Assembly (NCBI GenBank): GCA_037176705.1
Contig: CM073899.1
Location: forward strand, 8,060,001-8,124,000
Source of the DNA: Molossus alvarezi
Lineage: Eukaryota > Chordata > Mammalia > Chiroptera > Molossidae
DNA: 64,000 nt
Direction: 5' to 3'
The position numbers and the translations under genes were made by a program. Shown here in pieces: positions 1-11,890 of this stretch. Each line of letters opens with the position of its first letter. Position 1 is the first letter of the stretch. The notes under the pieces were generated by a model that ran no database searches, was not told the origin of the DNA, and saw nothing but the letters and a program-made list of their open reading frames with translations.

Positions 1-112
1 TGGGGGGCTTGCAGGAGGCGGACAATGGATGTTCTTTCTTATCGATGCTTCTTTCTTTCTCTCCCTCTCCCTTCCTCTCTCTCTAAAATCAATAAAGAAA
101 CAAAAATATCAT
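1..112 (+). mobile_element. Ves SINE, 3' part (cut by window edge)
   Basis: The sequence contains the Ves body motif (gcaggaggcggacaatg), the CT-rich stretch and the terminal taaaatcaataaa. The tRNA-like head lies outside the window. Confidence 0.85.
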
Positions 113-1196
113 AGATAGTCTCCTATGATAAGGTCCAGGAAGACTTCCAAAGAAAATAAAGCCAAGAGGTCTAGCAAACAGAAGGTAAGTAGAAGTGTTT
201 AAAGATTAGATGTTTCCATTAAGTGAAACAGAAGGTAACATTAAAAGGAGAAATTGTAATAGAGGAAAATATATGATATAACACTTTGAAGATACAGCAG
301 TAGGTGATAAGATTGAGAATTAGCAAATGGCAACAGGAACCTGAGTGTGGTAAAGATCCCTCTAGAAGAGAAAATAACAGGTTGCACTAATAAAGAGGAG
401 GAGGAGGCATTTGCGCAGTCACTGAATGTGAAGGTTTCTATTTTCAGACTTGGCCCTTATAACATTTCTATATTAGGAGCCACCCTTTGATTAACATTTT
501 CATTTTTATTTCAAATCTCATTACCTCCTAATTAGATTATCATACTTCAGAAGTCTCAAACTATGTGGTAATAATAAAAAAAAGTGTACACTGAACATTT
601 ACATGTAGGAAATGAACAATATTTTTTCTTGAGGTTCTCACTGTGACAGGTATTATGTACAAGTCTGAAAATATGAAAACATCATCTTTTCTTTAGATTT
701 AGACATGATATAACAAAATTTTGTAATTTCATTTGTCACCATTTTGAGACTTTATTCTTCTGGGAAAATAAGTGCCATATTGGCTATAAAGAACTTTGGT
801 TACATCTGAAAGGAGCTGGGTATGTCTGAATAAGAAGGGTTGTAAACTTTCACAACCAAAAGACTTTCTAAAAGGGAGGGCTTACTGGACTATGTGCTAG
901 CCAGAAAATGACCATGTCTCGGGGAGCCACGTCCAAACCATCAGTGGACAGTCCTGGTTGACAGCGTATGTTATGGAAACACTTTGGAGAAGAAAGACGT
1001 AAGCGGCGTTGAAAGAATTCCCATTGGCTCTAGATAAAGGGGCGGGAGAAGGTGAAGTGGAGCTGGTTCTAGGACAGGTGCACAGTCCATAAGGAACAAG
1101 TTTTTGCCCTTTTCGATTGGTGGTGGGAGACAGTCTGGAAATTTCATGTACAAGCAAGATGCAGAGGTGTCTGGTGGTTGACTAATCAGCTTTTAC
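113..1196. other. No gene recognised
   Basis: AT-rich sequence up to about 840, then a slightly GC-richer stretch. Short ORFs on both strands have no recognisable domains. I see no clear repeat here. Confidence 0.5.
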
Positions 1197-1200
1197 CTTA

Positions 1201-1848
1201 TGTTATAGGGCAGCAAGAAGATATAAAAATTCCAGGGTAGGAGGAATAAGGAAACTGAGACAAGAAAATTAGACAAGGCCAAACAGTTTGGCAGCCTGCA
1301 GCCAGTTTGTAAATAGAAAACCCTTGTCTTCCCGCAGCCAGTGATGTTTGAGAGTAAATGGTTAACATCTCCCCAAGACAGCCAGCGGAGAGGGGGGGGG
1401 GGGTGCCGTCTGATCTCACGCCACTCCCTAAACAGAAAAGCCAGCAGATTCAGTGAGGCAAGATACAATTGCCAGGTGCTTCTCACAAATTCTGAAAAAG
1501 CCACAACAAAGTATAAGGGGGACCTTGAAAATTGATCTGTACCAAGATATTTGGCAAAGGAATTTACCAATCTATAGACGGAAAAGTATATAAGGCAGAA
1601 ACCTCCCACCCTCCGCACTCCTCAGGTTAGCTGAGAGCTTCATGACGAATAACGGATGTGCTGGCCTCGCTCCTTCAATAAATGTGCGTGTCATACTCTC
1701 CTAATTAATTGGCTTCATCTCCGTGCAATCGTCTGGAGTCACTCATTTGAATTCATTCATAAAGAAGTCAAGAATCAAGACAGCCCTCTCGCCCTGACTC
1801 GGGGGCTGTCCCATGACACTTCTGCGGTGCCTGTGAGTGCCTGTCACA
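1201..1848 (+). mobile_element. Solo LTR of an endogenous retrovirus, family A (class I type)
   Basis: The unit is 648 bp, starts TGTTATAG and ends CTGTCACA, so the termini are imperfect inverted repeats with the TG...CA rule. It is flanked by the 4-bp direct repeat CTTA (1197-1200 and 1849-1852); 4-bp duplications are typical of class I (gammaretrovirus-like) ERVs. A TATA-like box (tatataag, about 1587) and a polyadenylation signal AATAAA (1677-1682) mark the U3/R layout. No internal retroviral sequence adjoins it, so it is a recombined solo LTR. A relative lies at 3922-4552. Confidence 0.8.
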
Positions 1849-1852
1849 CTTA

Positions 1853-2259
1853 GATAATTGCAGAAATAGACACCTGGTAGTTAATTGAAAGTCTCAGCCT
1901 GCGTCCAGGAAGGTAAACAGCCTTTTGTTAGATTTCCCCTGCAGTTGTTACCTTCTTAACCACTCTTGTCTCTTCCTTCCACACCCCACACCCCCTCACA
2001 CTGCCCCCCAGCCTGCTGCAATTTAATTTAGGGCATCTCAGATTTTTATATTTTTTGTCAAATGGAAAAAGAGGACAACAATATATGTTTGTTATAATTT
2101 GAATGTAAATTTAAAGATTTGTGTTCACTTTTATCTCATAAAATTACAGAAAAGCAGAGATTCATGAAAAGAGATAACATTTAAATAAACAAAATACAAT
2201 CCTCAGGTCAGCATCAATTCTTATAATATTAACTATATAATCAAGATTTCTAAATTGAA
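1853..2259. other. No gene recognised
   Basis: AT-rich intergenic sequence. A short CA/CCCC-rich run lies near 1980-2010. Nothing else is recognised. Confidence 0.5.
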
Positions 2260-3071
2260 GAGTTTAAAGAATAATTAATACCAGCTCTTCTCAAATTCTA
2301 AAAAAAATATGAGGTATAGAAACTTTAAAAATATTTCTGAGGCTAAATATAAATCCTTAAGTAAATGGGAATAAAATTAGCCAAGGGGATAAAAATCTGT
2401 ACAATAAGAAATATAAAATATTGATGAAAAAAAATGTAAGGAAGACAAAAATAAATGGAAAAATATTCTATATTTATGGATGGTGAGAATCAAAATTGTT
2501 AAAATGTACTTATTACCCAAAGTGATCTACAGATTCAATGTAATCTACTTCAAAATTACAATGAACTTTTTAAAAAGTAGAGAAAATTATTCTAAAATTT
2601 ACATGGATTCACAAAACACCCCAAATATCTAAGGCAGTATTGAGAAAGAACAAAGTTGGAAGTATCATGTTAACTAATTTCAAACTTTATTACAAAGCTA
2701 TAGTAATTGAAACACTATGGCATTGGCATAAAAACAATCACAGAGATTAATGCAACAGAATAGAGAGCACAGACATAAACTCCCAAACATATGGCCAATT
2801 AATTTATGACGAAGAATCCAAGAATATATAATAAAGAAATGATAGTCTCTTCAAAAAACTTATGTTGGGAAAACTGGATAGCCACATGCAAATGAATAAT
2901 ATTGGATTCTTATTTTATATCTTACACAAAAATCAACTCAAAATAGATTAGACACTTGAGTGCAACACCTAAAAGAAAAAAAAAAAAAAAGGTGAAAAGC
3001 TCCTAGACATTGGCCATTGCAATAATTTTTTTAAGAATCAAAAATAACATTTATCACTCATAACATTTACA

Positions 3072-3198
3072 TTTTTAAAAAATTATTTTTATTGTTGAAA
3101 GCATTACAGATGTCCCTGTATTTCCCCCAATTTACCCCCTTTATTCTTCTTTCAGTCCTTCACCACACTATTGTCTATGTCCATAGGTTATGCATACA
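3072..3198 (-). mobile_element. Short HAL1/L1 3'-end fragment
   Basis: The fragment reads antisense to the terminal 3' end shared by the young L1 and HAL1 copies here (attgttgaaagcattacagatg, then C/T-rich, then tccataggttatgcatac). It is inserted in the older L1 and is severely 5' truncated. Confidence 0.7.
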
Positions 3199-3785
3199 CC
3201 AAAAGCAAAGTTAACACCATAAAAAAAAAACAAGTGGGACTACTACATAATAAAAATCTTCTGCATTGCAAGGAAAACCATCAATGAAATGAAAAGGCAA
3301 CCTACGAGAGAAGATATTTACAAATCACATATATGATAAGAAGTTAATATTTTAAATATATTTTAAAAATATAAATTTATGACAAAAATCAAACAATATC
3401 AAACAATGGACATAGAAACTATATAGACTTTTTTCCCCCAAGAAGACATACAGAAGGCCAACAGGTACATCCCTCATCTGTTAGAATGGCTGTCATCAAG
3501 AGATATGTGTTGGCAAGAATGTGGAGAAAAGGTAACCCTTGTGCACTATCAGTAGAAATGTAAATTGGTACAGCCACTATGGAAAATATCATGATAATTA
3601 CCTCTCAAATTAAAATAGGACAGTCATATAAAATAGCAATTTTACTTCTGGGTATATATCCAGAAGCAATAAAAACAGAAGCTCAAAGAGATATGTTTAT
3701 CTCATGTTAATTGCAGCGTTGTTTACAATAACCATGACATGGAAACAACCTAAGTGTCTATCAACAGATGAATAAAGAAGACAAG

Positions 3786-3921
3786 ATTTATATATCTATA
3801 TTCTCTTTTTCTCTCTCTCCATGTTTATATCTATATATCTACATCTATATCTACATCACCCGAATCGATATGTATATGTATATCTATATCTATATGTATA
3901 TCTAATCTAATTATATCTATC
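3786..3921. repeat. TATC/TATATC microsatellite, left part
   Basis: Degenerate (tatatc)n grown from the TA-rich segment of the L1 3' end. LTR-A splits it from the array at 4553-4735. Confidence 0.8.
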
Positions 3922-4552
3922 TGTTATTGGACAGCCTCCTGAATCAGAGGGGAGGGCTATCCTCTCTTCAGTTCTTGTCAGTCTCTTAAAAAAGTTTTCA
4001 GATGAGTGAAAGCAGTGTTGAAGCAAATCAAGTGAATTTATTAAGGAAGCAAATCAAGAACATTTATTAAAAATACACTTGGCATAAAGCAGAAGTGGGC
4101 ACCCACCTAATCTGAGCACATGCCCAGTAGGAGTTCTGGGAGTTTTATATCCTTCCTCTTATAGGTTTCAAGGTTCCTCTGCCAGATTTCTTGGATAGCA
4201 GATTAGGTTTCAAAATCCCCCATTTACATTCTTGTGCCTTATCTTGACCTGGTCATCTTCTTTGGCAAGTCCTAAAACAGCTGACTTTTTGTTCAGTGGG
4301 TGAGATAAATTTTTCTCTTCTTTCCTTCCCCCTTTCCTTCTCCTACCTTAGCAGTTCTAGGGTAATTTAAGCTATGTATTATTTGGTTAGGGAGGAGAGG
4401 TATTAACCATTTGCTCTCAAGTGTCCTTGGTTGAAGAAGATAAGGTCTTGCAATTCACAAGCTGGCTGCAAGCTGTACAAACTATTTGACCTTGTTTACT
4501 TTTCTCTTCTCAGTTTCCCATTCCACTTGCCTTGGTTTGCTGGCCTGTTTCA
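3922..4552 (-). mobile_element. Solo LTR, family A, second copy (antisense)
   Basis: Read on the minus strand, the unit starts TGAAACAGGCC and ends CCAATAACA. It shares long stretches with the LTR at 1201-1848, such as the lysine-codon-rich segment 'acaaggtcaaatagtttg' and the 'gagcaaatggttaa' motif. It is flanked by the 4-bp repeat TATC (3918-3921, 4553-4556), although the repeat lies in a TATC microsatellite and so is weaker proof alone. AATAAA (minus strand) is at 4037-4042, with another at 4063-4068. A TATA-like motif (minus strand) lies near 4145. Confidence 0.78.
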
Positions 4553-4735
4553 TATCTATTTCTAATCTCTCTATCTATCTCTATCTCTATCTCTATCTCT
4601 ATCTCTATCTCTATCTCTATCTCTATCTCTATCATCTCTATCCCTATTCCTATCTCTATCTCTATCTTTATCGAATCTATCAATATATCTATACATCTAT
4701 ATCTATCTATTTCTAATCTCCACCGCCATCTCCAT
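4553..4735. repeat. CTCTAT/TATC microsatellite, right part
   Basis: Near-perfect (ctctat)n from about 4566 to 4640, then degenerate TATC/TCTA. It continues the array left of the LTR. The Ile/Ser/Leu/Tyr-repeat ORFs here are artefacts. Confidence 0.9.
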
Positions 4736-4997
4736 ATCCATATTCTATTCAGCCAGGAAAAAGGAAACCCTTCCATTTACAACATATGGATATAGCTTTA
4801 TGAAATTATGCTAAGCAAGATAATTCAGACAGGGAAAAACAAATATTGTATGATTCACTTATATGTGGAGTCTATAAAAATCTAAGTCATAGATAAAAAG
4901 ACTAGAATGGAGGTTACCAATTGTAGGGAGTTGGAGGAAATTGGGAGGTGGTGGTCAAAGAGAATAAGCTTTCTGTAATAAGAAAAATAACTTCTTT

Positions 4998-5235
4998 TTT
5001 TGAAAAAAATCTTTATTTATTTTTATTAATTTTTTTTTATTGATTTCAGAGAGAATGGAAAGGAGAGTGAGAGAGAGATAGAAACACTGATAAGAGAGAA
5101 CATCTACTGGTTGCCTCCTGTATGCCCCCTATGGGGGATCGGGCCCACAACCAGGCATGTGCACTGACCAGAATAGAACCAACAACCCCTTGGTGCATGG
5201 GTGGACACTCAAACACTGAGCCACACCGGCTGTGC
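4998..5235 (-). mobile_element. Ves SINE (antisense) inside the L1 3'UTR
   Basis: A T-rich start, 'gagagagatagaaacactg', the body and the head complement ending 'gccacaccggctgtgc'. L1 3'UTR text resumes directly at 5236 (atttctggggttctt). Confidence 0.85.
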
Positions 5236-5478
5236 ATTTCTGGGGTTCTTATGAACAGAACAGTGACTGTAGTTAATAACACTCTATTATATACTTATAA
5301 CTTGCTAAGAAAGAAAACCTTAAATATTCTCACCATACAAAAAAAGAAATCACAATCATGTGACATGATGGAAGTGTTGGCTACCACTTTGATGGTAATA
5401 ACTTTTCACTATATGTGTCAAATCAACATGTTGTAAACCTCAAACCTACACAATATTAAATGTCACATATATCTCACA

Positions 5479-5944
5479 GAAGCTTAGAAATAATTAATTA
5501 GAAAGGAAAAGATCGATCCCTATTAATTTGTAAAAATAAAATCATGAGTTAATTATTAATTTTTTAAATGTTCATTTTACTGGAATTAGAGAAAAGCAAA
5601 TTAGAACAATGAGCTATTTTTAAAAAGGACTGCAATTATTATAAATGCTATAGAGGAAAAGGAAAAAAAATGTTATAGACTTTCCATGTTCTTATTCATT
5701 GAATGTCTTTCCCATAGAATATAATGTTAAGACAGGGATCATATTTATTTTATTTATTGTTATATCTTGGAAGTTTTGCAAATAGTGAAGCTTTACTTAA
5801 TAATAATTAGAACTAATTAATTAAATAAATAAAAAGGATATGGTGTCTTTGGTAAAGTAATATACACTAGTCAGTGGCCTCTAGGCTTCCCAAAAATTAT
5901 ATAAAGTTTTCATTTATTCAAAATCCTTTATAAGCATTCTTCCT
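5479..5944. other. No gene recognised
   Basis: AT-rich sequence with an AATTAATTAAATAAATAAA-type run near 5810-5830. Nothing else is recognised. Confidence 0.5.
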
Positions 5945-5998
5945 TTTTAAATTGAGATATAACTGACATATAACATTGTGTACTATGTATACTACATA

Positions 5999-6497
5999 GT
6001 TGCATCTGTACTGAATATGTACAGACTTTTTTTTGTCATTATTTCCTGAACAATATAATTTAACATTTTTTAAATACAGCATTTACATTCCATTAAATGT
6101 TACAAGTAATCTAGAGATCATTTAAATTTAAAGTATATGAGAGAAAATGCAAATACATTTTTTTTCTTTACCCGAGTACACTTTTGCATTCATCTTCAGA
6201 TAGAGTGGGAGGGATAGAGGGAGGAAGAGAGAGAAAGAAACATCGATGTGAGAGAGATGTATCCAGTGGTTGCCACCCACATGACCCCAAACGGGGCCGG
6301 AGACAAACTGCAACCTAGGTATGTGCCCTCAGTGGGAACCGAACCCAGGGCTCTCCAGTCCGAGGGCGGACGCTTTAATCACTGAGAAAAACTGGCCAGG
6401 GCTACATACATTTTTTATGAGATGAGCACCCATAAATTTTGGTATCTTAATGGGGGTCTGGAACCAATCCCCTGTAGATACCAAGAGATGACTGTAT
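5999..6497 (-). mobile_element. Tigger/MER2-like DNA transposon, partial, split by Ves
   Basis: The signatures are 'ctgtactgaatatgtacagac', 'agtaatctagagatcattta' and the terminal-repeat type end 'ggaaccaatcccctgtagatacc...gactgta'. The last is the complement of a pogo/Tigger TIR next to TA. Only one terminal repeat is present. Confidence 0.75.
6163..6405 (-). mobile_element. Ves SINE (antisense) inside the Tigger-like element
   Basis: This is the longer Ves subtype (cccgagtacac... ggccagggct complement). The exact 10-bp target duplication ATACATTTTT is at 6153-6162 and 6406-6415. Confidence 0.88.
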
Positions 6498-6815
6498 TGT
6501 TAACTATAATCACAACATTGTGCAGTAGATCCCAGAGGTAATGCATTGCTAAATGCAAGTTTGGACTCTTTGATTAACATCTTCCCACCATCAGGTTCCT
6601 AGTAACCGCTATTGTACTCTTTTTGTTATGAGTTTGGCTATTTTAGATTTCACACATAAATGATATCATTAATATATGTCTTTGTTGGACTTATTATCAC
6701 TTAGCTTAATGTCATCAAGGTCCATCAATGTCCTGCTAATGGCAGGATTTTCTGTCTTATTTCTCATGGCTAAATAATAATTTAGTGTGTGTGTATCCCC
6801 ATTTTTTTTCCTGGT

Positions 6816-7680
6816 GACATTTGAATAGATTAAGCATAGTGTGGAGAAGGTAAAATATATTGGAAGGAAAGTAGTGTCTTCCAGAGATAATGCAGACAAT
6901 TGTTTGGTTAAAATGGTAGTGCAGTTTTGTGGAGTTAGCTGATAAGATTGATATGTAAACTGAGGTAACAGTCTTAAACTTTAGTCTTATAATTTTGAGA
7001 AAATTCTGAAAACAGTGGAAAATTACAGAAAAGTATTGTGGAAGAGAACCTCTGCCACCAAATTCAGCAAATTAAAATGATTGTTTCTGATGTGTGATAA
7101 TTTCTCTTAAGTGCTGTAGAGAATACTCGAATAAACAAGAAGCAGTTTCTAAATGAGATTTTAGCTCCAGAAGTCTACAATAAAATCACTCTTACTGGAA
7201 AATTATTCTGCATGCTAATGTTGGATAGATTAGATATGGAAAGAATGGAAATATAAATGACAACTGTAAATGTATACCAATCAGAGAGTAAAAATTGGTT
7301 AGTAGTAAAACTGGTACATCATAAAAATAGACGATGTTTTCAAGGCAGACATTGTAACTTTTCACATAATTAATTTATCACCTATAATTTATGGGTTGGA
7401 TAGTATTTTTTATGTGCATTTACTTTATTTTTCTCACTAATATTATAATGTTACCTGAAAAATAGACATTGTTTATTAAACATTGTATCCTTTGTTATAC
7501 TTACCACAATATATTGTAAATAGTAGGTATTGAAAAGCGTTGTTTAATTAATTTATTTAAAAAATAGTGTTTTGAATTGATCAACTTAGAATAAATGTAA
7601 ACTTTGACAATAAGAATGATTGTTGAGAGAAGAAATATTTAGAGAATTTTCTATTTGGTTGCATTTCAGAAAGTTTTCAC
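6816..7680. other. No gene recognised
   Basis: AT-rich DNA without a recognised repeat or supported ORF. Confidence 0.5.
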
Positions 7681-10600
7681 TTATTGAAAATGGTATGAGC
7701 ACAAGCCAATAATCGGGTATTGTTTGCAGCCGTGGTGAGAATTTTGGCAAAATGACAGAGAGAAAGTTCCCCTACCAAGGGGAAGACAAGTTTGGCAAGG
7801 GTGTTGTATAACCATAGAATTCTTCTTTGTAGGCCTTCTGCGACCAATGTAGGGTTTGCAAGTTGCTCCTATGATACGCCCACCCAAGGCTGTCTTGGTT
7901 CAAGTCTCTGTTATTGTTTGATATTTTTGGTCAACAGACTGTATAGTTTGTTAGGACTTTTTGCCTTCTTTAGCTGGACACATAAATCCAAGGGCCTAAT
8001 CGCTGGAGTTTAGCAACAGAATGCGTAGTCAACAGTATCTGACTGGTGTCCTCCTAGCTGGAGGGAATATTTTAAAGGTGTCTTTTCCAGTGAACAACGT
8101 CTCCAGATTGCAGGGTGGTGGTGTGGTGAAGCTGAGAACAGCCGTCTACCAACGCACAGATGTTTGCAACAGCAGCAATGCTGCCTTTACAAAATCGGGA
8201 TATGTCTTCCTCTATCAACGGTGAGAAGCAAGATCCAACGCATGAAACATCTTGTTGTTATCTCTAAAAATCAGGGTTTATGAGCTTCAAATGTGTTGGA
8301 ACTGGGATTTAAAAGGACCAACTTTTTGCAGCCTTACAAATATTTTCTCACAAACATTGATTCGCAAATGCTATCATTTTGTCAGTGGGGCAGTGGTTTG
8401 ATGCATGCATTGTAGTTAGGAGTACAAGTTCCAGAGTCTGCAGTAAAGTTGACTTATTATTTGGTCCAAACCAGAGCTTTCTCTTTTTATTGAATGAAGA
8501 ATTATTGAATTTCCAATCTTGCTTTGACATTTTTTGAAGCTAATTGTTGGCCTTTTCAGATCAGTTGTTTCAAATTATCAACTGGGAAAATATCCCCTTG
8601 TGTTACCGGAAGGGGTACCTGGCCCTGAGCGGGTCTGCCTGGGCCCAGCCAGCAGTGTGTGGGTTCTTGACTTCGTGCAGGAAAAGTTTCACAACACAAG
8701 TCCAGGTGAGTTTTAGAGGACACTTACTAAGCTGGGGACAGTGCGACAAGGAGGCTGGGAAATGAGCCGAGGCTGGGCTGCTGTGGCTCCTGAGAAGTCA
8801 GAGAAAGAGGGCCTTGGGGACGGGCTCAGGGGTTTGCCTGTGTGAACTGCTGCTGCCCATTGCGGCCCCCATCGCAAGCCTCATGGGGTCCCCTGGAGTC
8901 TAGGAGATGCCTGCCTATGGGAAAAGGGGTTGGGGGTAGGCGAAGGTGTGCCCCTGGGATGGACAGTGCGCGCTGGGTCATTTGTCTTGAGGCTTTTCTC
9001 TCCCTCTTGCTGCAGGGGTGGGGGGAGGGGATCGTAGGGGATGTCGCAGGGAACAATTTCAGTGGAATATTCATCACTTTTCTAGGTGTGTCCTTCAGAG
9101 TCCTGGTCCTCACTGACTGGTCAGTGTCAGGGCAGGGGGTCATAAGTCATCGCAGCTGGTCCAGGTGTTGCTCACCTGGTTTTGCTGTTTTTCTGGGCCT
9201 GGAGCTGAAATACACCTGAGACCTAGGTATTGTTTCCAGGGAGGAGAGCTTCTGTATCCGCTGTAAATTGCTCTGGCAGTTTGTTCAGCTCTGCCTCCGT
9301 TTCCCTGTTCCGCCTGTCCTGTCTCACTTGGACCATGACAGAAGCTTGCTGCGGGTTCCTGTAAGGGCAGCTGTCCTTGCAGAAATGTCAATGAGGGGAC
9401 TTCCTTTAACTTCTGGAGAGTCGCTTCAGAATGCCCTGGGGTCTTACTCACAGAGAGAGCAGCAGATAACAGCACAGCATCCAGTAATCCAGTAGTTCCT
9501 GGACGTAGGGGCCATTATAAGCCATTGGAAGTAAGGAAGTCAGATTGCTTCATAACATTCCAAAATCACCAGCTGTCTCCAAGGTATTTCTGCGGCCAGC
9601 ATAAACGTCGGCAGGGTTGCCCTCGACTCAAATAAGAGCCCTAGCCTAGTGAAAGCATACAATACAGCTTTTTGGGCTAAAGCGGCCAGAGGAAAATGAG
9701 CCACCTCAGGGATTTCAAGGGTGTTACGGGAGGACACCAGCATGCGCTTCTCATTTTCACTCTGGTATGAACTACCTATAAAGTGCCCGGTAAGTCAGCC
9801 TGTAAGTCAGCGTCACCCAGGGGAGAGCCCTGCAGTTGGTCAGAAGGTGTCAGGAGGTAGCTTGTCAGTGTTAAGCAGTTGTGAGGGGCTTTCCCAGCCT
9901 CAGAAGGGGAAGAATAGCAGGGTATGGTTGTTACAATGCGAAAGCGTTATGTGAGGCGTGGTTAACAAAAGGACTTCATAGGAATAAGGCAAAAGACTGC
10001 CCAGTGTTGGGTGTGACAACGCTTCTGGAGGGCTTCTGTTGCTGGGCGCAGAGATGGTTCAGGGCACCCCACAGCAATTCCTTCCGCGGCTTTAACAAGG
10101 CAGCCAGGGTTCTAAGACAAAGGGCTGTTCTTGAGCCACAGGTCACAGTTCCTGACTACAGTACCCTGTGGTTCAACAGTACTCCCCATATTTTGGGGTG
10201 AGTACCCCAAGAGCATGTCTTTCCTTTTTATAAACAATAAAGCAAAAGATGACACCATTGTAATGAGCTAGTTGTCAATAATAGGAAAGAAACAAAGGGA
10301 TGGCCAGACAGTACAGGCTACTCCCTGCAGAACACCAAGGGAAGGAAAGCAAAGGAAAGATGAACGCATGCCCAGTAGCTGGGAGACAGAGGAAGGCTGT
10401 TTGCCTGTCTGTCATACCTGGGGTAAAATGTTTGGCCAGATGGGCATGCACTGAAGCAGCATGAAGATTTTTAGTACATAGTCCCCTGAATGAAGGAGCT
10501 CACTCTCTTGTTGCTCTTGTGTTTTCCAGATTCTTGGGACCCTTGTTGCTCTGGGCGCACTCTCTTGCTTCTCTTGCATTTCCCCGTGTGGCCCATGGCC

Positions 10601-11469
10601 CTGCAGATGTCACAGCAATGGACTAATGGACTGCAGCCAGCCTAATGCTGAACCGGACCCAACTCCAAGAAAGCTTTGGACACTGGCTTTGATTTTTAGC
10701 CCTACTGAAACCTCAGCTACACTTCTTCTGTGCCTGGACTAAGGGAAATGGACTTTGGAAATCCAGAGGTGTCATTTCACAGAAATAAAGCTTTTTACCA
10801 TGTTGCAATTCTCCCGAGAAGACCTCCAGAAATGCTTATTCCAAGAACCCACTCTCACTAGCAACCGCAGGAGGGAGCCGCACGCCCCTCCACTAACAAA
10901 GGGAATCTGGTCACTGTGCTGCCCACGTGCCAGAGGGTTCATTAAATATCCCTGCAAATCTGCCCCTGCAATTCTTTACAGGCTCCGTTGTCCTGTTCTT
11001 CTCATAAAGTTAGGTTTGGTCTGCTATCCTTTAGTAAAACAGGCACAGATTTGGCCGTAAAAGGGAGATTTATTTGTCTGTTCAGCAATCCCAGCAAGCC
11101 AGCTGGCCCAGGAAAGCATCCCAGTGTCAGGCCTTGGGAGGCCAGGACACCGCAAAGCCTGTCTGGATCCACGGGTGATTCTTATTCTGATATCACAGCC
11201 CCAAATACCACATTTGGGTTTAGGAAAATACAGCTTTTCTTTAGATAGTTTATGTCCCTTTATGGGCAAAAGTTTTAACAGGTGGCTGCTCTCGTTTTTG
11301 AGAGACCACCTGGGAGGAAGGGCACTGATCAAGCCATTCATGTACTGAAACATGGTGGAACTTCTTATACTATTGCAATAACCTGGCTAATATTTAACAG
11401 GAAGGAAATAAAGGGAAGATTAACTAATTTAATACTCCAGGTTTATTTCCTGCCAATTGCTGGGGTAAA
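7681..11469. other. Unclassified GC-richer block, possibly old retroelement-derived
   Basis: This 3.8-kb block is clearly richer in G+C than its flanks, most of all at 8560-10200. It has many short ORFs of up to about 125 codons on both strands, but none carries a motif I recognise. AATAAA occurs near 10239 and 10783. Two similar phrases of the form 'cactctcttg..gctcttg' lie near 10502-10580. I found no LTR boundaries, reverse transcriptase motif or poly(A)-tailed end. It could be an eroded LTR element, a processed gene remnant or unique DNA. Confidence 0.35.
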
Positions 11470-11477
11470 AACTGGAC

Positions 11478-11730
11478 AAGCCCTGGTGGGTTTGGCTCAG
11501 AGGTTGGAGCGTCAGCCCCTTGGACCAGAGTCCTGGGTTCCGTTCCCGCTAAGGGCATGTACCTCGGTTGCAGTTTGTCCCTAGCCCCAGTTGGGGTCGT
11601 GTGGGTGGCGACCAGTCAATGTATATCTCTCACATTGATGTTTCTCTCTCTTCCTCCCTCTCTCCCTCCTGCTCTATCTGAAGATAAATGCAAAAATGTC
11701 CTTGGGTAAGGATTAAAAAAAAAGAAGAAG
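11478..11730 (+). mobile_element. Ves SINE
   Basis: A complete copy with head 'gccctggtgggtttggctcag' and pol III B-box-like 'gggttccgttcc', followed by CT-rich body and an A-rich tail. The 8-bp target duplication AACTGGAC is at 11470-11477 and 11731-11738. Confidence 0.92.
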
Positions 11731-11890
11731 AACTGGACGAAGGCAGTTTAGACGCATGTCTGGTAAGATCTGAGTGATATGGGAGCTGCCTACCTGTCCA
11801 GCACACCTGGGAGCAAGTCAGTGGTCAGAACAGGGGAATAGGTGTGGCCACTGCAAGCACAGGGAAACCCTAATACTTAATCTTCTAGAC

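Larger units (their letters stand above)
2260..5478 (+). mobile_element. Old L1 (L1MA-like), ORF2 3' part and 3'UTR, with nested insertions
   Basis: Degenerate ORF2 text is readable from about 2270 (the 'acccaaagtgatctacagattcaatg' type segment near 2515) through the RT C-terminal region. The 3'UTR runs to about 5478 (gtgactgtagttaataacac; tcaaatcaacatgttgtaaacctc). Stops and indels are everywhere. Four things interrupt it: a 125-bp antisense HAL1/L1 3' end, a TATC-type microsatellite, an antisense LTR-A and an antisense Ves. L1 text resumes on the far side of each, which proves nesting. Confidence 0.85.
5945..6815 (-). mobile_element. Old L1 3' end (antisense), interrupted
   Basis: The left piece (5945-5998) has the 'attgagatataactgacatataac' signature. 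The right piece (6498-6815) has 'taactataatcacaacattgtgcag' and 'tagcttaatgtcatcaaggtccatc', the complement of the L1 3' end. The gap between them is the Tigger-like element plus Ves. Confidence 0.75.

Noticed and set aside
4486..4795. ORFs of alternating Ile/Ser or Leu/Tyr on both strands
   Set aside because: They are translations of the CTCTAT/TATC microsatellite.
8842..9219. 125-codon plus-strand ORF with an opposing 105-codon minus-strand ORF
   Set aside because: It is in GC-rich DNA where both strands stay open, and no domain or splice context is recognised.
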